Below are positions 19,306 through 27,791 of a stretch of DNA of 54,020 nucleotides, piece after piece. The stretch is from Chromobacterium piscinae. Its GTDB lineage: Bacteria > Pseudomonadota > Gammaproteobacteria > Burkholderiales > Chromobacteriaceae. The first letter of the stretch is position 1, and every line of letters begins with the position of its first letter. The DNA lies in NCBI RefSeq assembly GCF_021129175.1, contig NZ_JAJOHV010000021.1:1-54020 (forward strand). Reading direction: 5' to 3'. The translations under genes and the position numbers were made by a program. The notes beneath the pieces were generated by a model. That model ran no database searches. It saw only the letters and a list, made by a program, of their open reading frames with translations, and was not told where the DNA came from.

Positions 19306-19656
19306 TTACTCGCTTAGCAGCTTAAGGACTTGCTCCGGCGGGCGGCCGATCACGGCGCGGCTGCCGGCGATTGCGATGGGGCGCTCGATCAGGTTGGGAT
19401 TGTCCACCATCGCGGCGATCAGGTGCTTGCGCTCCAGCGTGATGTCGTCCAGATAGAGGTCGGCGTATTCTTCCTCTTTCTGGCGCATCAGTTCGCGAGG
19501 CTCCAGGCCCAGCATGCCCAACAGCTGGTCTAACTCTTCATAGCTGGGGGGATGCTTAAGATATTCGACGACTTCGATCTGAGCGCCGGCTTCCTCCAGC
19601 AAGCTGAGGGCGGCGCGGGATTTCGAGCACTTGGGATTGTGATAGAGACGGATCAT
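19306..19656 (-). CDS. ArsC-family glutaredoxin-type arsenate reductase, YfgD-like
   Basis: The product has 116 residues with a thioredoxin fold. The catalytic Cys10 lies in HNPKCSKSRAAL near the N-terminus. RQKEEEY, AMVDNPNLIERPI and the terminal RPPEQVLKLL are ArsC/YfgD signatures, including the arginine of the anion-binding site (ERPI). It is a cytoplasmic protein. Members use glutaredoxin/glutathione to reduce arsenate, but YfgD-type proteins without an ars operon may have other reductase roles. No arsB, arsR or acr3 gene is nearby. Confidence 0.88.
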   Translation of the reverse strand: MIRLYHNPKCSKSRAALSLLEEAGAQIEVVEYLKHPPSYEELDQLLGMLGLEPRELMRQKEEEYADLYLDDITLERKHLIAAMVDNPNLIERPIAIAGSRAVIGRPPEQVLKLLSE

Positions 19657-19786
19657 GTGGCTTCTCCCTTATCGTTGATCCGGGCTGCTGCGGCATGATG
19701 GGCAGCATAACCCGCTGCAGGTGGGTTGGGAAGGGGGCGCGCATCGTGGCATGAAAGCGCCAGCCTGCCAAGTTTCCCGACTGGGT

Positions 19787-19815
19787 TTGGCAAGTGCGGC
19801 ATCAACCGTTAACAT
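19787..19815 (+). promoter_or_regulatory. Candidate sigma70 promoter for the Bcr/CflA gene
   Basis: TTGGCA (19787-19792) and TAACAT (19810-19815) are separated by 17 bases and lie 28 bases before the start codon. They match the consensus at five and four of six positions. Confidence 0.35.
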
Positions 19816-19842
19816 TCGAACATTATCCGAGATTCTTACGTC

Positions 19843-21051
19843 ATGTCCCGCACTTCCCGCACTCACTTCGGCTTGGCCGTGCTGCTGGCTGGCTTGTCCA
19901 CCCTGGGCCCGTTTTCCATCGACACCTTCCTGCCGGCCATGCGGGCCATCGGTTCTTCGCTGTCCGCGTCGCCGCTGGAGATGCAGCAGGCGCTGACGGT
20001 CTATCTGTTCTGCTACGCGTTGATGATGCTGTGGCATGGCTCGATTTCCGACGCGGTTGGCCGTCGGCCGGTGATCCTGGCGACCACGCTGTTGTTCGGC
20101 CTGGCTTCGGTCGGCTGCGCGATGTCGGATACCCTGGGCTCGTTGTTGCTGTTCCGCGCGCTGCAGGGGCTGTGCGGCGGCGCCGGCCTGGTGGTCGGTC
20201 GAGCCATCATCCGCGACCGGCTGGAGGGCGCGGCGGCACAGCGGCTGATGTCGCAGGTGACCATGCTGTTTTCCTTGTCCCCGGCGATCGCGCCGGTGGT
20301 GGGCGGTTGGCTGTTCGGCGCTTTCGGCTGGCATTCCATTTTCGCGTTCATGGCGCTGATCGGCTTCGCGCTGTTCGCGCTGTGCTGGTTCGGCCTGCCG
20401 GAGACCCATCCGAAGGCGGCGCGGCAGCCCTTGCATCCGCGCCCGCTGCTAGCCAGTTATTGGAGAGTGGGGCGCACGATCAATTTCCAGTTGCTGACCG
20501 CGGCGGTGTCGTTCAATTTCGCCGGTTTTTTCCTGTACGTGCCTTCGGCGCCGGTGTTCCTGATGCAGCATTTGCATCTGGGGCCGTCTGAGTTCCTGTG
20601 GCTGTTCGGGCCCGCGGTGTCGGGGATCATGTTCGGCGCTTACCTGTCGGGGCGTATGGCCGGGCATTTCTCGTCGCGGGAGGTGGTGACGCGCGCCTAC
20701 TGGCTGATGTTTGCCGCGGCGCTGGCCAATCTAGGGTACAACCTGCTGGCTCCCGAACAGACGCTGCCGTGGGCGGTGCTGCCGCTGGCGTTGTACACCA
20801 CGGGCATGTCGCTGGCCGCGCCATCGATCACGCTGAACCTGATGGATCAGTTTCCGGAGTTACGCGGGACCGCATCGTCGCTGCAGGGCTTCTGCCAGAC
20901 CATGGTATCCAGCTTAGTGGCCGGCGTGGTCGCGCCGCTAGCCTGGGCCAGCCCCTTGAGGCTGGCCCTGGTGATGAATCTGTTGCTGGTATTGGGCTTC
21001 ATCTGCCGGATGGGATACCGGCGGCGGATTCAGGCCGCGGAGAGGGCGTGA
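19843..21051 (+). CDS. Bcr/CflA-family MFS drug exporter
   Basis: The product has 402 residues with 12 predicted membrane segments. It shows the DHA1/Bcr signature STLGPFSIDTFLPAM in helix 1, GSISDAVGRRPVIL in loop 2-3 and the helix 5 motif SPAIAPVVGGWL. Relatives export bicyclomycin, chloramphenicol or other small molecules by proton antiport. It is a single gene, convergent with the Wzz-like gene 27 bases away; no clear terminator lies between them. Confidence 0.88.
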   Translation: MSRTSRTHFGLAVLLAGLSTLGPFSIDTFLPAMRAIGSSLSASPLEMQQALTVYLFCYALMMLWHGSISDAVGRRPVILATTLLFGLASVGCAMSDTLGSLLLFRALQGLCGGAGLVVGRAIIRDRLEGAAAQRLMSQVTMLFSLSPAIAPVVGGWLFGAFGWHSIFAFMALIGFALFALCWFGLPETHPKAARQPLHPRPLLASYWRVGRTINFQLLTAAVSFNFAGFFLYVPSAPVFLMQHLHLGPSEFLWLFGPAVSGIMFGAYLSGRMAGHFSSREVVTRAYWLMFAAALANLGYNLLAPEQTLPWAVLPLALYTTGMSLAAPSITLNLMDQFPELRGTASSLQGFCQTMVSSLVAGVVAPLAWASPLRLALVMNLLLVLGFICRMGYRRRIQAAERA

Positions 21052-21078
21052 GCCGACAGGAAAGATTGGTTGCGCTTC

Positions 21079-22269
21079 TCAGTGCTCGTTGCGCAGGGCG
21101 AGAGAAGGGGTTGGTTCCAGTCTTTTGAGCGCTTGTTTATCGAAGAGCTTGGCGTGCAGCAAGGAGCTCAAGGCGCCGAACAGAAAGCCTAGCAGAAGCC
21201 CTGCGACCATGATCAGGCTGCGGCTGGGCTTGCTTTTCAGTTCCGGGGGGACGGCGCTATCCAATACCTGGATCAGTGACGAATCCTTGGCTTCGTCTAT
21301 CTTGGCTAGTTCGTATTGCTTGGCCAAGAGTTCGAAAATGGTTTCCTGATATTTAACTTCTCTCAGGCTGCGCAGGTACTCCAGGCCGCTTTGCGCGACT
21401 TTGCCGGTGGGGACCATCAGGTCACCGCGGCCTTCTCTTCCGGTTTCCAGTTTTGTCAGTTGCTCACGCAGCCCGCTTAACTCCTGCTCCGTGCGGATAT
21501 ATAGCGGATTTTGCTGCGTGGCGTAGCTGCGCATCGCCTCCAGTTGAACCTCCTTGGCGGCGATGCTGGCGCGCAGCTGAGTCACTGAGCCGACAATGGC
21601 GGGCAGCTGGCCTTCCGGTTGGATCAGGCCGGTTTTTTCCTGGGTTTGGCGCAAGGCGGTTTCCGCGTTGGTCAATTGCTCTTTGGTTTGCTTCAATTGT
21701 TGCTCGAAAAATAGCCGCCGTTTGGCTGCATCCGTCATGGCTAGAACCTGATTAAGTTGTTTCAATTCGTCGATGTAGGCATTGGCGAGTTGGGCTGCGA
21801 AGTTTGTATCAGTATCATCGACATTGATGTTGATCAGTCCATCTTTGCCGTTGATGATCACTGTTCGGCTTTTTAGGACTCTACGGGTCCCATCCAGAGT
21901 TTCCTGCTGATAACGCTCCTTCAATTGAAAGCGTCTGATCAGGCGATCGGCAACGGTGCGGCTTTGCAGCATGCCAATGTAGAGGTCATTGGGGTTTTTT
22001 AAACTGCTGATTCCTCCGACTCCGGCCATGCCCGCCAGTCCGCCCAATTGTCCCAGCAGGGCGTTCATGCCATTGTTTTGCTGCTGAGGAGGCATGATGG
22101 AGCTAGTGGCGGTAAAGATGGGTTTGGTTAGCAAGCAGTAGGCTAATGCGGCGCTGCCGAACAGTACGGTGCTGATGGCGATCCAACGCTTGTATTTCTG
22201 CAGCGTTGACAGCAGTGCCAGCAGGTCGATTTCATCACTGGCCTGGGGGGTATTAGTCTGGCTCGTCAT
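21079..22269 (-). CDS. Wzz-like polysaccharide chain-length/co-polymerase protein
   Basis: The product has 396 residues from the ATG at 22269, which has GAGGG at good spacing; another ATG lies 6 bases upstream. One membrane helix is at about 30-50 and another near the C-terminus (LIMVAGLLLGFLFGALSSLL, split by eye). Between them is a large periplasmic domain with coiled-coil helices (about 170-260). This is the PCP/Wzz topology. No Walker motifs or tyrosine tail follow, so it is not a BY-kinase fusion. Wzz-like proteins set polymer length and dock to Wza-type exporters. It is the last gene of the export module and starts 30 bases after the Wza-like stop. Confidence 0.85.
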   Translation of the reverse strand: MTSQTNTPQASDEIDLLALLSTLQKYKRWIAISTVLFGSAALAYCLLTKPIFTATSSIMPPQQQNNGMNALLGQLGGLAGMAGVGGISSLKNPNDLYIGMLQSRTVADRLIRRFQLKERYQQETLDGTRRVLKSRTVIINGKDGLININVDDTDTNFAAQLANAYIDELKQLNQVLAMTDAAKRRLFFEQQLKQTKEQLTNAETALRQTQEKTGLIQPEGQLPAIVGSVTQLRASIAAKEVQLEAMRSYATQQNPLYIRTEQELSGLREQLTKLETGREGRGDLMVPTGKVAQSGLEYLRSLREVKYQETIFELLAKQYELAKIDEAKDSSLIQVLDSAVPPELKSKPSRSLIMVAGLLLGFLFGALSSLLHAKLFDKQALKRLEPTPSLALRNEH

Positions 22270-22298
22270 TTTCATTCCCTCATGCTGGATATTTGAAC

Positions 22299-24281
22299 TT
22301 ATTTCAATACCTTTAAGCCGGCAGCGCCAAGGCCAAACTGGTACAGAATGCTTGTCCACTCCTTCAGGGATTGGGTCCAACTACCGGTGTTGAGCTCTTC
22401 TGGAACCACGATGGTGTCGCCCGGATTGACACGTTTGCCGCTGACGCCGGAGAACCAGCCCCCGCTGTCGCTGCTGGCGACAGTTCCGTCGGCGCGCAAT
22501 ACATAAGTGGACGATTTATCGCCGGAGTTTGTCACGCCTCCTGCGAGCGATAGGTAATCGCCGACCGATCGCTGTGAGCGGTAGATGAAGGCATTATTCT
22601 GGTAGACGGCGCCCAGCACGTAGACGGTACCCGGGCGACGGGGGATTTCGATTTGGTCGCCATCCTGCAGTTCCAGATCGGGTAGGTCTTTGGTTTGTGC
22701 GTCTGCGTCTTTCAATTCCAGCACCACGCGGCCTTCCGATTTGATCGCGCGCATTTTTTTCGCAATTTGGCGTTGGCCTTCGACTTCGGCATTGACGGCG
22801 GCGATGGTGTCCTTGTCAGTGAGCTTGGCGAGTTTCATTGATGCGTTTTGTTCCAGCTCTCTTTCAAATCGCGTGGCAACCTCATCCAGCTTTTGTTGCT
22901 GCATTTGGCGTATGCTTTCCCGTTTGAGAATGGTCGCGAAGGTATAGCCGTCTTCATCCACACCGCCCAATCGCATGATCAGCTGGCGCAGCGTTTCGCC
23001 ACGGCGGATCTGGAAGGTTCCGGTTTGTTTGACCTCCCCGCCGACAGTGACGAACTCATCCCCTCTCAGCACGCCAACTGCTTGTGCCCCCGGGACATGT
23101 AGGCGGAAGATGTCTCCCGCGCTGAGGGCGATGGCGCTCAGGCTTTGGGTGGAGTTCTGGTTGCGAACCAAATTGACGAAGCGGTTGTTTACGCTTTTTT
23201 CCAGCAGCAACTCTTTGCCTTCGGCAGCGGACTCCAGGCCACCGGCCCAATGCAGCAGGTCGCCGGCGGTCTCCCCGGGGCGAAATTCGTAGATGGCCGG
23301 TGTCTTGACGTCGCCCAACAGCGCGACGCGCGGACCGGCGGAGGGAATCTGGATCACGTCGCCGTCGCGCAAGGTCTGATCGGTGGACTTGTCGCCGTTC
23401 ACTAGGATGCCGTACAGGTCGACTTTGGACACTGCGCGGCCGCCGCGCAGCAGCGTCACGTTGCGCAGGCTGCCGCTGTCGTCTGGCCCTCCCGCCTTCA
23501 GTACGGCGTTGAATAGGGTGCTCATCGCATTCAGCGTATAGCTGCCTGGCTGGCGCGCATGGCCGACGACATAGACTTGAACCGCCCGACTTTGCAGCAG
23601 GCTGACGCTGAGGTCGAAATTATTGAAGACGCGGCTGACGCTCTTTTTCAACGTCGCCTGAAGATCCTGGTAGCGCAAGCCCGCCACGGCAACGCTGCCT
23701 ACCCGCGGGAGGTAAATCGCGCCGTTGCGATCGACCGTCACGGTTAGATCGATATCCACCATGCCCCAGCCTTTGACCTGCAATTGGTCGCCGCTGCCGA
23801 TCACATAGTCCGGATTGACCTGCACGCCGTCCGGCGCTTCGAAGGCGTTGGCCGGATTGCGGAACAAACGGCTGCCGAATAGCGGCAGTGTCTGTTCCGT
23901 GGCTTTCCGAACATAATCAGTGAACGGAGGAAGCTTGGGTTTGCCGTCGAGAGGGTTGATCACATAGTCATTTTGGTCTAGCAGACGCCAGGATTGGCCG
24001 TTCTGTTGAGGATAGCTGGCTTGCCCATAGCCAGATAGGGATGGTGGGCGGTTGTCGCCGGTTTTCCTATCAGCTGCCTGGTTTGAGCTGGGGAGGCTGT
24101 TTATGGATGGCAGGCTGTTTATGGACGGCAGGCCGTTGGCGTTGTCTGTCTCGTAGTTGGGCATGCTGGGGTTCGGATAGTTGACCGTACCGGATCCGGC
24201 CGCATGGAGGTTGACGCTGCCGCTCAGCAAGCAGAGAGCCAACAGGGTTTTGCCACTCGATTTTAGGAGACGCGCAGTCAT
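22299..24281 (-). CDS. Wza-like polysaccharide export protein with multiple SLBB domains
   Basis: The product has 660 residues, much longer than Wza (379). A signal peptide (cleavage near LHAAGS) is followed by a low-complexity stretch with tandem LPSINS repeats (about 53-68). The Poly_export domain is at about 135-225 (NPDYVIGSGDQLQVKGWG, DRNGAIYLPRVG) and is followed by several SLBB domains up to about 600 (VYVVGHARQPGSYTL, VALLGDVKTPAIYEF, VTVGGEVKQTGTFQI, VYVLGAVYQNNAFIY). Unlike Wza there is no lipobox Cys. A hydrophobic C-terminal segment is present, as in Wza's barrel helix. It probably forms the outer membrane or periplasmic conduit for a polysaccharide, between the YjbH-PAP2 and Wzz-like genes. 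Confidence 0.87.
   Translation of the reverse strand: MTARLLKSSGKTLLALCLLSGSVNLHAAGSGTVNYPNPSMPNYETDNANGLPSINSLPSINSLPSSNQAADRKTGDNRPPSLSGYGQASYPQQNGQSWRLLDQNDYVINPLDGKPKLPPFTDYVRKATEQTLPLFGSRLFRNPANAFEAPDGVQVNPDYVIGSGDQLQVKGWGMVDIDLTVTVDRNGAIYLPRVGSVAVAGLRYQDLQATLKKSVSRVFNNFDLSVSLLQSRAVQVYVVGHARQPGSYTLNAMSTLFNAVLKAGGPDDSGSLRNVTLLRGGRAVSKVDLYGILVNGDKSTDQTLRDGDVIQIPSAGPRVALLGDVKTPAIYEFRPGETAGDLLHWAGGLESAAEGKELLLEKSVNNRFVNLVRNQNSTQSLSAIALSAGDIFRLHVPGAQAVGVLRGDEFVTVGGEVKQTGTFQIRRGETLRQLIMRLGGVDEDGYTFATILKRESIRQMQQQKLDEVATRFERELEQNASMKLAKLTDKDTIAAVNAEVEGQRQIAKKMRAIKSEGRVVLELKDADAQTKDLPDLELQDGDQIEIPRRPGTVYVLGAVYQNNAFIYRSQRSVGDYLSLAGGVTNSGDKSSTYVLRADGTVASSDSGGWFSGVSGKRVNPGDTIVVPEELNTGSWTQSLKEWTSILYQFGLGAAGLKVLK
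24095..24130. repeat. Tandem 18-base repeat inside the Wza-like gene
   Basis: Two copies of an 18-base unit (24095-24112 and 24113-24130) differ at one base, and a degenerate third copy follows. They encode the repeated hexapeptide LPSINS in the linker after the signal peptide. Slippage could change its length without a frameshift. Confidence 0.8.
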
Positions 24282-24305
24282 GGTCGAGATTCCTATTGTT
24301 CAGAC

Positions 24306-27161
24306 TTATCGGAGGGGAACATCTATTTGCATGCCCAGTTGTTTGGGCGTGGCTATCAGGCTGCTGCGGTATCGGCTGTCATTGCGCTGGGCTTGCCACA
24401 GCCAACTGCCCATCGCGTAGCCAAGCAGGCCGCCTGCCGTGACATCGGACAGCCAGTGATCGCGGCTGGCCATGCGGCCGGCTGCGCCTAGCGCGGCCAC
24501 GCCGTATAGCCAAGGCTGATCGTATTCTTTGGCGAAAGGCGTGACGGATGCGAACAGTACGGCTGAGTGGTTGGAGGTGAAGCTGCTTTGTAGTCTCGAC
24601 TGTCCTGTGTCCTGAGAGCGCCATGTGCTGTCGCCGCCGCTGCCCGGGCGGGCGCGGTTGACCGCCAATTTCAGCATCGAATTGCCGGCAACCGCCGCGA
24701 TGCTGGACTCCAGCGCGATCAAACCGGTGTTGCTCAGCCTGTCGTCGCCCAGCGCGAAGGCCGCTCCTGACAGGGCTGCCGCGGCGATTGGCAAATCCTT
24801 GCCCAGCGTGCCCCAATTGCGTATCAGTCGGTTGCTCTGGTGCCTGTCGAAGAATCGATCCGCTGGTCGATCCAATCCCGTTGCTGCCAGGGTGGCGACG
24901 GACGCGGCCATCAGCGCCGCCGCTTTGTCATCCAGCTCCAGCCAGCGGTTGCCGCTGTCTTCAAGGCGCAGGCGTATCATCGGCCAGGGATGATAGCTAG
25001 GCAGCGGCGGCGTGACCTGAGGCAGGCTTTGCTCGTCGGGCCGTTCCGCGAAGTTTCCAAGTCCGTCGTAGTTGTCGATGTCGCGCTTGGGATCGTTGAG
25101 GATTTCGTAAAGGTCACCCGGCGTCATGACCATTTGGCCGACGTCCCGCGTCCATGGCGACAGGGAGAAATCGCCCGTGGTGCGGCTGTCGAAAGTCAGC
25201 AGGCTGTTGAGTGGAATCGACAGGAACATGCCCTTGTCGTTGTAGGGCTTGGCCGGACTGCCGGGGTTGGTGATGTCATTGCCATTGGTTTTGGTGTACC
25301 AGAACCCGGCTTCGATGCCGGAGCGGAATCGGCGCTTGAGTTCCAGTCGCACGCCATCGTCTTTAGCCAGGAAACGGCCGGCGCGCATGGTCGCCGTGAC
25401 GCCCATCGGTAGTTTGTAATGGAGCGAGGCCAATGCGGTGACGGTCTGGTAGTCGCGTTTGCCAAACCAGCCTTTGACATCGCGTTGCTGCAGCGCATCC
25501 ACCGACAGGTCTACCGCCCAGTTTTTATTGAAGCCAGGGTAATACAGAACCTGGCCGCCTGCGCCGCGAAACATTTCTTCATAAAAACCGGCAGATAGGC
25601 GGGCGTATGTGTCCGGTGACAGGGTCAAGTATTGGTTCAGCAACAGTCGGTTGAGTTTGGGGGATTTGACGCGCTTGTAATCTGCGATGTCTGAGCGGAC
25701 GTGCGGCAGCAGGCTATTGGAAGACTGCCTTACTTCGGTGATGGTGTTGTACAAATCGGCGCTCAGGGCGCTGTCCAAGTACAGCCCCTTGCCCAGGCGG
25801 CGTTTGTACGTGGCCTCGGCCATGATGTCGTAGTGGAACGCGCCGCTGGGGTCATTGAAGTAGACGCCCATTTTGGGGGCGAAATGGAAGCGGTTGTCCT
25901 CGGTGTCGTCGCTGGTGACCTGTATCAGATCGCCTTCCTGATTGGTCAGCAGGTTGACGTTTATGCCTTCGCGAAGTGTTAGCGCCAGAGTCCTGCTGTC
26001 CAGAGGCTTCACTTCCTCATCTCGTCCGGATTTGATGTTGACGGTTTGCAGGAAGCGATCGCGGCTGGCCTTGCCCAGCAGATAGTCATTGAGTGTCGAC
26101 AGGTCGTAGAAGCTGTAAGTGGCGACCGGCTGTTCCAGCTCGGTGTAGACCACTTTGATTTCCCGCGTTTCCAGCGGAGCGAAATACAGCGCGGTGCGCA
26201 CGGCCCGGCCGACTGCTCTGCCGACGTTGGAAATGCGGCTGTTGCCCAGTTCCATGACCAGGTTGTCGCGTTGCATCGCGATGCGGATGTTTTTGAACTC
26301 CTGCTTGCCGAGCGCAGTGGCCAGGGCCCTGGCCCTATCCGGATCGTTTTGCCATTGGCTAAGCGTCGGCCTGCTTGGAAGATCCGGCGCGCCGGTGTAA
26401 TAGGCGGGTTCCTGTATTTTGGGAACAAATTCCTTTAGGTTCAGTGGAATATCTATCTTGGCATTGATGCTGGAGTGGGTCTTTTGCCGTGCTACTTGAA
26501 GCCCAAGCCAACCCCATTGGTATTCCACTCCAATCGCAGGTCCTTTGTCTCTTTGCGCGGTGAATGTTTGTCCGGCGAATGGATCGGCTCGATAGTCGTT
26601 GGCGTCATATTCCGCAACCAGCGACCAATTAGGCAGGATGGACGGTGTGAAACGGATGCCGCCAAAGGCACCTTGAATGCGACCTGTACCCATGCCCAAT
26701 GAGGCTTCTAGTCCTGGCAACACGTTTTTGCTTGCTACCAGGTAGTGTCCTTTCCAGAGCCGGTTTCCCTGGACGTCTGTCGTGCCAAAAGAAATTTCCG
26801 GCAGGAAAGATGACTCTTCCAGCAGTCGGAATTTCAAATCGATGGCCTTATCCTTGTAGCGGCCATAGCCGCTGCCATATTGCGGGTCGGAAAAGCCTGA
26901 CACGCCGGCAATGGATGTGTAGCGGCCTGACACCTCAAGCCAGGGCAGAACTGTGGTCGAGGTCCAGAGAATGCCGTAAGGCTTGTCATAGCCATAGCCA
27001 AGACTGAACGTACCGTCCTCGCCAACTCTGGCTGATGGCATGTTGATATAGCCTATTTGCCCTGTTAGCGATGGCTGGGCAAGCGCGTTGCAGGCGAGGA
27101 AAAACGGCAGTCCTCCCCAAAAAGCCCCCGTAACCAGATAAAACCTGGATTTATTATGCAT
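24306..27161 (-). CDS. YjbH-like outer membrane protein fused to a PAP2 phosphatase domain
   Basis: The product has 951 residues. The signal peptide ends near ALAQPS. Residues about 28-715 are a YjbH/GfcD-type protein (DUF940), with GQIGYINMPSARVGEDGTF near its start; these are predicted outer membrane barrels of exopolysaccharide loci, about 700 residues long in E. coli. Residues about 745-930 are an extra PAP2 domain with a full set of phosphatase motifs: K831-x6-R838-P839, SNH with H865, and R896-x5-H902-x3-D906. It is therefore probably active. It may dephosphorylate a polyprenyl or sugar phosphate in the periplasm, which is an inference. It lies 24 bases before the Wza-like gene in one operon. 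The usual YjbF and YjbG partners are absent. Confidence 0.85.
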   Translation of the reverse strand: MHNKSRFYLVTGAFWGGLPFFLACNALAQPSLTGQIGYINMPSARVGEDGTFSLGYGYDKPYGILWTSTTVLPWLEVSGRYTSIAGVSGFSDPQYGSGYGRYKDKAIDLKFRLLEESSFLPEISFGTTDVQGNRLWKGHYLVASKNVLPGLEASLGMGTGRIQGAFGGIRFTPSILPNWSLVAEYDANDYRADPFAGQTFTAQRDKGPAIGVEYQWGWLGLQVARQKTHSSINAKIDIPLNLKEFVPKIQEPAYYTGAPDLPSRPTLSQWQNDPDRARALATALGKQEFKNIRIAMQRDNLVMELGNSRISNVGRAVGRAVRTALYFAPLETREIKVVYTELEQPVATYSFYDLSTLNDYLLGKASRDRFLQTVNIKSGRDEEVKPLDSRTLALTLREGINVNLLTNQEGDLIQVTSDDTEDNRFHFAPKMGVYFNDPSGAFHYDIMAEATYKRRLGKGLYLDSALSADLYNTITEVRQSSNSLLPHVRSDIADYKRVKSPKLNRLLLNQYLTLSPDTYARLSAGFYEEMFRGAGGQVLYYPGFNKNWAVDLSVDALQQRDVKGWFGKRDYQTVTALASLHYKLPMGVTATMRAGRFLAKDDGVRLELKRRFRSGIEAGFWYTKTNGNDITNPGSPAKPYNDKGMFLSIPLNSLLTFDSRTTGDFSLSPWTRDVGQMVMTPGDLYEILNDPKRDIDNYDGLGNFAERPDEQSLPQVTPPLPSYHPWPMIRLRLEDSGNRWLELDDKAAALMAASVATLAATGLDRPADRFFDRHQSNRLIRNWGTLGKDLPIAAAALSGAAFALGDDRLSNTGLIALESSIAAVAGNSMLKLAVNRARPGSGGDSTWRSQDTGQSRLQSSFTSNHSAVLFASVTPFAKEYDQPWLYGVAALGAAGRMASRDHWLSDVTAGGLLGYAMGSWLWQAQRNDSRYRSSLIATPKQLGMQIDVPLR

Positions 27162-27181
27162 TTACCGCAGCCCAAACTCGG

Positions 27182-27205
27182 GTGTAGCTGATGCCGCCGC
27201 TACAC
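27182..27205. other. Stem-loop in the leader of the YjbH-PAP2 gene
   Basis: A 7-base-pair stem (27182-27188 and 27199-27205) with a 10-base loop lies 20 bases before the start codon. The start has no obvious Shine-Dalgarno, so this structure could affect its translation. That role is an inference. Confidence 0.4.
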
Positions 27206-27392
27206 TTAATCTGTATGCACGCCGACAGGCGCCCCCTGATGCAATCAAAGCTGTAGGTGTAGGTTTTAAGTTATTGAGTTGCGAATAGCTCAAAAAGTTA
27301 TTTTGCCTTTATTTTTAATGCGTTTGTCATTATTTGTGGCAAAATATCACTGCGTATGTAAAGCGTCGAAAGCTAGCTATAGCAACAGCCAA

Positions 27393-27431
27393 GCCAAGTG
27401 ATTCGACTTTGCTCAAGTCGTTTCACTTGGC
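27393..27431. other. Long stem-loop between the YjbE-like and YjbH-PAP2 genes
   Basis: Arms of 17 bases (27393-27409 and 27415-27431) pair at 15 positions around a 5-base loop. Further pairing of GCAACAG with CTGTAGC extends the structure to about 27383-27438 with a bulge. It lies 26 bases after the YjbE-like stop. No T-run follows on either strand, so it is not a standard terminator. It could stabilise the 3' end of the short upstream message or attenuate read-through. The rest of the 296-base gap (27162-27457) is AT-rich and shows no gene. Confidence 0.65.
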
Positions 27432-27457
27432 CTGTAGCAAAGTGCAGCTGCTTAGTT

Positions 27458-27730
27458 TTAGTGGTGGGTTGCTGCCGAGTGGGACGAAGAAGAATTGCTG
27501 TTGCTCGACACAGCGACAGCTGCGGCGACAGCTGCGCCGATGGCCGCGATGGTGCCTACGCTCAGGCCGGCGATGCCGGCAGTGGTACCGGCAGCGCCTG
27601 CGGCGGCGGCGCTGGTAGTGCCTGCAGCCGACGAGCCTGCAGCGGAAGTCGCGGCAGCTTCCTCAGCGGCGAAGGCCGAGGTGGCCAGCATGGAGGCGAG
27701 GGCAAAAATGGCGATTTTTTTCAGCAGCAT
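27458..27730 (-). CDS. Small Ala/Ser-rich exported protein, YjbE/GfcA-like
   Basis: The product has 90 residues with AAAGGA 7 bases before the ATG. Its signal peptide is cleaved near SAFAAEEA. The mature part is almost only Ala, Ser, Thr and Gly, then a hydrophobic stretch (about 53-73), and a Ser/Asn/His tail ending in HH. The E. coli yjbEFGH and gfc loci also begin with a tiny, low-complexity exported protein (YjbE, GfcA) of similar length, so position and composition, not sequence identity, suggest the link. It is first in the export module, behind its own promoter. Its role is unknown. Confidence 0.7.
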   Translation of the reverse strand: MLLKKIAIFALASMLATSAFAAEEAAATSAAGSSAAGTTSAAAAGAAGTTAGIAGLSVGTIAAIGAAVAAAVAVSSNSNSSSSHSAATHH

Positions 27731-27791
27731 GGGTGAATCCTTTGCTCAAGTTGAACCACGGGAATCAGAAACAAGCTACTACTCGTCTTTG

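Noticed and set aside
27772-27782. RfaH ops-like sequence GTAGTAGCTTG in the leader of the export module
   Set aside because: It matches the ops core at about 8 of 11 positions and would lie almost at the transcription start, too early for RfaH recruitment.
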